Below are positions 60,024 through 64,000 of a DNA stretch of 64,000 nucleotides, piece after piece. The stretch spans positions 2,383,001 through 2,447,000 of the forward strand of contig NZ_CP042582.1 of assembly GCF_008728835.1 (NCBI RefSeq). Reading direction: 5' to 3'. A program made the translations under genes and the position numbers. How positions within the stretch are numbered: the first letter of the stretch is position 1; every line of letters starts with the position of its first letter. The notes below the pieces were generated by a model, which ran no database searches, had not been told where the DNA came from, and saw only the letters and a program-made list of their open reading frames with translations. The stretch comes from Hypericibacter adhaerens (GTDB lineage Bacteria > Pseudomonadota > Alphaproteobacteria > Dongiales > Dongiaceae).

Positions 60024-61442
60024 CTACCCCGCACAGGACATCTTTGATTTGAGGGCTGTGGCGGCGTCTTCCAGCTGCCTCGCCTTCTCGCCGCAGCCGA
60101 CATCGGCCCGACAGGCCTCGTTGTAGCGCTCGACAACGTTGATTGCCGAGCAATCTTCGTGCCGCAGCAGGAAGTCAGCGTAGCGCTTCAGGTAAGCCGG
60201 CTCTGATGGCGCCAAGCTGGCGGCCTCCTGAAAGGCGGTGGCGGCAGTCTCAGGACTTGTCGGCTCATAAACTGCACCGCGCCAGACCTGTACCCAGGGA
60301 TCATGGCTGCCGTATTGCAAGGCGGCGTCCATGTCGCGCTGGGCCTCGTCGTTCCGTTTCGCCTGGCGCAGCAGCCTCGCTCGGTCGGTGAGGTAAAGGG
60401 GGTTCAGCGGATCCAAGGCGACGGCATGATCGAGCGCGGCCAGCGCATCCTTCATCTGACCGAGCTTCTCCCAAGCCAGCGCCTGCCCGTGAACGGCGGG
60501 CGCGAGGTCGGGCTCGAGCGCCAGAGCCTGGCTGAAGTCCGCGAGCGCCGCCTGGCCGTCACCCATGGCCAGGTAGGCCTGGGCGCGGCCGATCCGGTAT
60601 TCCGCATCGTCGGACTTCGTCAGCGCCACCGAAAAGCTATCGATGGCATCGGCGGGATGTCCGCTGCGCCGCAAGCTCTCGCCCCGGACGTAGTCGGCAT
60701 AGCCCCGCAGCCAAACGAAATCGGGATCCTTGCCGAAGCCCTTCTCGAGGCTGTCCGTGATCCCCTGCAACCGCGCCAGGGAATCCTCCGGGCTGACGGT
60801 GGCCTGATTCCAGGGCGCGTAGAACGAGAGATAGGCTCGATGGATGGCGGGCGAGGCGGGAAGGTCGTTGATCGCGATCCGGTACCATTCCTCAACACTT
60901 TGCGGATCGCCCCAGGCGATGAAGAGCTTGACCGACAAGACGAACCCGATCGGGTTCATCTCCTTGATGGCGAGCCCCTTCTGCGCATCGACGATCGCGT
61001 CCCGCTGCCTGATCTTGATCTCCCGGGAGAAGTCCTCATCCGCGGCGCGAAAGCTGTCGCTGTAGCGCATCATCTGAACGAGGTGGGACCGGCTGACAGC
61101 CCGCGCCGCCAGTGCCATGCCAGAATTGGGCCGCTCGGCGACCCAGCGATCCAGCTGTGTCAGGACCGCAGGATCGGACGTGGCGAAGGCGTCGAAGGCC
61201 CGGATCAGATCGGTTTCGGGTCGCTTCTGGGCATTGGCATCGTCATCGATCTCCACCAGGCGACGATCGAGCTCGTCGAACCGTCCGCCGGCGAGAAGCG
61301 TCATGATCTCGGCGCGGCCGATGGTGTCGGCGCGCACCGACGGTTGGAACAGGACCGCGCCCAGCAGGAGCGTGGCCGCCAGGACCAGGGCTTTGGTTCC
61401 GATGAACGTCCTTCTTCCGGTCATGGGATCGGCTCCGGTCAT
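60024..61442 (-). CDS. periplasmic TPR-repeat protein, second of a coupled pair
   Basis: 472 residues. ATG 61442 overlaps the stop of the upstream TPR gene (ATGA), which indicates coupled translation; an ATG 18 bases later also starts the signal peptide. The leader TFIGTKALVLAATLLLGAVLF ends near VRA. About six TPR-like helical pairs cover 200-430, e.g. RIGRAQAYLAMGDGQAALADFSQALALEPD and HGQALAWEKLGQMKDALAALDHAVALDPLN. C-terminal cysteines (EDCSAINVVERYNEACRADVGCGEK) may form disulfides. It resembles its partner in order: leader, divergent N-part, TPRs, Cys-rich end. Function unknown. Confidence 0.85.
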   Translation of the reverse strand: MTGADPMTGRRTFIGTKALVLAATLLLGAVLFQPSVRADTIGRAEIMTLLAGGRFDELDRRLVEIDDDANAQKRPETDLIRAFDAFATSDPAVLTQLDRWVAERPNSGMALAARAVSRSHLVQMMRYSDSFRAADEDFSREIKIRQRDAIVDAQKGLAIKEMNPIGFVLSVKLFIAWGDPQSVEEWYRIAINDLPASPAIHRAYLSFYAPWNQATVSPEDSLARLQGITDSLEKGFGKDPDFVWLRGYADYVRGESLRRSGHPADAIDSFSVALTKSDDAEYRIGRAQAYLAMGDGQAALADFSQALALEPDLAPAVHGQALAWEKLGQMKDALAALDHAVALDPLNPLYLTDRARLLRQAKRNDEAQRDMDAALQYGSHDPWVQVWRGAVYEPTSPETAATAFQEAASLAPSEPAYLKRYADFLLRHEDCSAINVVERYNEACRADVGCGEKARQLEDAATALKSKMSCAG

Positions 61443-62890
61443 TCGGGCAGGGCCATCGACGCGGCCGGCTGTGTCCAGTTCTGCGCGGCGCAGTTCTGCC
61501 GACGGTTCTGCTGGAAGCTCTCGACCATGCCGTCGAGCTCGCCAATCAACCGGCATTGATCGGTCTGACTGCAGATCTTCCGGTAGGTGATCTGAAGCGG
61601 CAGGAAACCGCAGTCGGCCGTGTCCGCCAGGAACCTCAAATACTTCTCGACGCGGCTGAGATCGTCGGGTGCCAGCGTGATGGCCCGTTGATAGGCCAGC
61701 TTGGCCGCCGGCTTGTCGAAGCTCGACAATATCGAGGCGGACATGCCCTGCACCCAGGCGGCGTTCTTGCCATAAACCTGCGCATCCTCCATGTCGCGGC
61801 GGGCCTCGTCCGTCCGCCCCATCGCTGCCAGATGGAGAGCACGCTGCAGCAGGTATTTGGGCTCGAGCGGATCGGCCGCGACGACGGCATCGAGCTCGGC
61901 CTCGGCCGCCTTGCAGATGTCGGCGGCACTCGCCGATCGGCACCGCCAGGCATCCAGCTTGCCGTTTTCGTAGAGGGCGTCCGTGTCGTTGGGCGCGATC
62001 GTGAGTGCACGCTTCCGGTCGGCATCGGCCTTATCGTAAGCCTCGATGTCGGCATAGGCATCGGCGCGGGCGAGGAGGTAGGTCGCATGCTCCCGGACGG
62101 CGAGGGCACGGCCATAGGCGGCGATGGCAGCCTCCCAGTCGCCATTGCGCCAGTCGGCTTCGGCCTTCATATAGTCGGCATAGCCGTCGAGCCAGCCGAA
62201 GCCCGGCTTGCCGCCATATTTCTGCTGCAGGTCGAGGATATAGGCTTGCTGGCGCGCCTCGGCATCGCCCCAGGACAGGATGCTCTGCCACCAGGGCGAC
62301 AGCGACCAGACCCGGGCACGATAGATGGCCGGCGAGTCCGGGTTGGATTGAAGCGCGCGGTCATAGATTTGCGCCGCGGCGATCTCGCCGCTCTGGGCAG
62401 TGGCGATGTAGATCAGGTCCGCATAGGCCAGCGGTGTCTTCGGTTCGTGCTCCACGACCCAGAGCAGATCTTCAATGGCGGCCGTCTGGAGCCGGCGCAT
62501 CTCGGCGAACTGTTCGTTGCTGGTCTCAGAGACGGTTCCGCTGCCACGCGCGATCCAAGCGACGTGATTGAGGTAGCGTCCGCGCGCGAAACGCGCCGGG
62601 ACCGAATTCGGATGCTGCGCCACCCATTCCTGGAGCCGCTGGCCCACCAGTGGGTCCGAAGTGGCGAAGAGGAAATAGGGCGCGTTCGCTTCGCACTCCT
62701 GACAGCCGCCGCCGTCGTAGTCCGCCTGCAGCCTTTGCAGCTCGTTTTCCAGCTTGTCGAATTGCTGCTGCTTCAGGAGATCCAGCCACTTCCGGTCAGG
62801 CGTACCCGCATGGGCCGACCCCGGGCTTCCCATCAATAGCAGGAGAACGGCGAGAAGCATGACGAGGCGGAATCGAGCAATGTATGCCAT
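61439..62890 (-). CDS. periplasmic TPR-repeat protein, first of a coupled pair
   Basis: 483 residues from ATG 62890; a TTG nine bases earlier is an alternative. The signal peptide is MAYIARFRLVMLLAVLLLLM ending SAHA. An N-terminal GGGCQECEAN cysteine pair and FATSDPLVGQRLQEWVAQHPNS follow. The partner has a matching FATSDPAVLTQLDRWVAERPNS segment, so the two are paralogues. TPR-like units include DWRNGDWEAAIAAYGRALAV and RADAYADIEAYDKADADRKRALTIAPND. The Cys-containing C-terminal part (DTADCGFLPLQITYRKICSQTDQC) also parallels the partner. A protein-protein scaffold in the envelope is the likely role. Confidence 0.85.
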   Translation of the reverse strand: MAYIARFRLVMLLAVLLLLMGSPGSAHAGTPDRKWLDLLKQQQFDKLENELQRLQADYDGGGCQECEANAPYFLFATSDPLVGQRLQEWVAQHPNSVPARFARGRYLNHVAWIARGSGTVSETSNEQFAEMRRLQTAAIEDLLWVVEHEPKTPLAYADLIYIATAQSGEIAAAQIYDRALQSNPDSPAIYRARVWSLSPWWQSILSWGDAEARQQAYILDLQQKYGGKPGFGWLDGYADYMKAEADWRNGDWEAAIAAYGRALAVREHATYLLARADAYADIEAYDKADADRKRALTIAPNDTDALYENGKLDAWRCRSASAADICKAAEAELDAVVAADPLEPKYLLQRALHLAAMGRTDEARRDMEDAQVYGKNAAWVQGMSASILSSFDKPAAKLAYQRAITLAPDDLSRVEKYLRFLADTADCGFLPLQITYRKICSQTDQCRLIGELDGMVESFQQNRRQNCAAQNWTQPAASMALPE

Positions 62891-63121
62891 GGCGGACAAC
62901 CAGCCTCAGGAGTTGAAAATCCGAAAGGCGTCTCGCGCGATAGCAGACGCTCAAATCGTTGAGAGGCGGTAAACCGGCCATGTTTGGCGCCACGGGCGAT
63001 CGCCCGATGCCGAAGCCGCTGGGCGGGCAGGGGAAACGCGCGGCATTTGAGATGAAAGCATCGTGCCGCGCGGTCCTTCTTCCGCGACCGCGTGTTCTCC
63101 GCTCGCCGGCCGCTTGATGCT

Positions 63122-63610
63122 TCAGAGTACCGTGAGCGGATCGAAATTGAGCCGGGTCGCCAGCGGCGGATCGGCGAGGGAGAAGCTGCGGCCGCAGAGG
63201 AGCATGTTGACCTGGCCGTTCTCGTCGATCAGCGGCAGCTCGAGCGCCTCGAGCGTGAGCCAGTCGGCGCGGTGCCATTCGAGCCGCGCCCGGCGCCGGA
63301 AGGGCCGGATCTGCGTCGTCAGGTGCTGCATCGTCTCGAGGATCTCGTCGGCCGCCCGGCCATAGAGGCCGTCGCCGACATATTGGCCGGTGACATTGCG
63401 GCCCATCATGTCGATGAGCTCGCTGCCGACGAGCCGATGGCGAAAGCGCAGCGGCTGCGGCTCGACATCGATGAGGTGGAGGCAGGGCAGCAGCCGCGCG
63501 ATGTCGCGGGGATCGATGTCGCGCCGGCTCGGGGCCGGCCGGTCGCCGCGCTTGAGATTCCAGTAGGCCAGCAAGGTCTCCAGGCGCTCGTCCCAGAACA
63601 AGCTTGTCAT
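63122..63610 (-). CDS. PAS-domain protein (PAS_5-like)
   Basis: 162 residues from ATG 63610; a GTG at 63646 would add 12. Single-domain protein: LLAYWNLKRGDRPAPSRRDIDP, ARLLPCLHLIDVEPQPLRFRHRLVGSELIDMMGRNVTGQYVGD and ALELPLIDENGQVNMLLCG. This is the pattern of alphaproteobacterial PAS_5 proteins, which carry RxDxxP and a GxxxVxxxGRxxTG-like turn. It has no output domain, so it may bind a ligand and interact with another protein. No clear neighbour in an operon. Confidence 0.83.
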   Translation of the reverse strand: MTSLFWDERLETLLAYWNLKRGDRPAPSRRDIDPRDIARLLPCLHLIDVEPQPLRFRHRLVGSELIDMMGRNVTGQYVGDGLYGRAADEILETMQHLTTQIRPFRRRARLEWHRADWLTLEALELPLIDENGQVNMLLCGRSFSLADPPLATRLNFDPLTVL

Positions 63611-63785
63611 GCGATCGCCCGTCTTTTCCGTCGCACCATTCACCAAAGGGCAGCCGCTCGGTGTCGCTGGGCCCGCGAATCGAGACGAAGGATGGGGAGG
63701 AGAGTGGTCCCGTGCCTGCGGGGAATCAACATGGCCTGAAGGTGAAAGGGAGCCGCCCGCTATACCGGTCGGCGATGACGGCCGG

Positions 63786-64000
63786 CTAGGGCGAGGGCTG
63801 CCGCCAGATCCAGGGCATGTCGAACGATCCGGCCCAGAGTCCCAGATGCTTCGCTTTCGCCTGGCCGGCCACTTCCCGATAGGCTTCGCATTTGCAGTCG
63901 CGGTCGGGCAGGCCCCAACCCTGCCGGATCAGCCAGAGCGCCACGTCCTTGCCGGCGAGCGTGCAGCGCCCGAGACGCCGCCCTTCGCGATCCTGAAAGG
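63786..64000 (-). CDS. thermonuclease (SNase-like) family protein, C-terminal part
   Basis: Read on the minus strand, the frame enters from the window edge and ends at TAG (63786-63788). The visible ~71 residues read RRLGRCTLAGKDVALWLIRQGW, then GLPDRDCKCEAYREVAGQAKAKHLGLWAGSF and end in DMPWIWRQPSP. The AKAKHLGLWAGSF motif and the Arg/Trp-rich end are those of staphylococcal-nuclease-like proteins (compare AKAxxxGLWAGxFxxPWxWR). These are usually secreted or membrane-attached Ca2+-dependent nucleases. The catalytic N-terminal half is beyond the window. Confidence 0.8.
   Translation of the reverse strand, partial: FQDREGRRLGRCTLAGKDVALWLIRQGWGLPDRDCKCEAYREVAGQAKAKHLGLWAGSFDMPWIWRQPSP

Noticed and set aside
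1..64000. CRISPR arrays, transposases, prophage genes or rRNA
   Set aside because: No regularly spaced repeats, no transposase or phage structural proteins among the frames, and no rRNA-like sequence were seen on either strand.

Overview
The window is a high-GC chromosomal segment from an alphaproteobacterium, most likely an environmental member of the Rhodospirillales or a related order. Pointers are the GyrA form with an acidic insert in its C-terminal domain, the recG / sdhE / mfd arrangement, a CC0125/CC1285-type lipoprotein, CtrA-like TTAA-N7-TTAA boxes and many two-component and PAS proteins. The genus was not determined. No phage, transposase, CRISPR array or rRNA is visible. One tRNA (Lys, TTT) is present, followed by a single A/T-rich gene that looks acquired.

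Layout. 1-249: start of a GlxA-type regulator cut by the window edge. 460-4118: gyrA, coaD and tRNA-Lys. 4176-4787: foreign-looking gene. 4860-6323: thiol dioxygenase and TauD-like dioxygenase operon. 6499-9532: soluble PAS hybrid kinase and a secreted allene-oxide-cyclase-like barrel protein. 9846-13565: two paralogous periplasmic binding proteins around an M24-family hydrolase. 14137-20637: an Rpf/DSF-type quorum-sensing locus with rpfF on +, and a receiver-PAS-kinase, rpfC and a C45 acyltransferase on -. 21037-25055: penicillin-binding carboxypeptidase with a SPOR-like tail, cytochrome c', a lipoprotein, Dps and an FMN reductase. 25046-26664: type III polyketide synthase plus isoprenylcysteine-methyltransferase-like operon. 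26925-29381: DUF502 membrane protein, WYL regulator with a perfect operator palindrome, and a DMT exporter. 29386-35497: recG, sdhE, mfd. 35546-41602: flavin reductase, methyltransferase, two DUF1330 proteins, DsbA-like protein, acyl-CoA ligase, SDR and a secreted protein. 41644-45925: alcohol/aldehyde dehydrogenase cluster with DUF779 and FNR/FixK-like boxes. 46155-50003: CocE/NonD hydrolase and a glycosyltransferase. 50513-57257: two paralogous EF-hand proteins flanking a FecR / CHASE2-adenylate cyclase pair and an OmpR-type two-component pair. 57368-64000: secreted S33 hydrolase, small lipoprotein, two coupled TPR proteins, a PAS protein and the end of a thermonuclease.

The most notable system is the DSF-type locus. 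RpfF keeps both catalytic glutamates of the signal synthase. RpfC has the multi-span sensor, kinase, receiver and HPt layout. The RpfG position, normally receiver plus HD-GYP, is filled by an RpfG-like receiver fused to PAS and a second histidine kinase. A C45-type acyltransferase closes the operon, and the rpfF promoter region carries one perfect and one near-perfect CtrA-like box. This suggests a DSF circuit feeding a phosphorelay rather than direct c-di-GMP hydrolysis.

Most genes not on the edge look intact. Many very long antisense reading frames exist because of third-position GC bias and were left out. Start codons were moved from the longest frame to the best ribosome-binding site where one was visible, and each such choice is stated.
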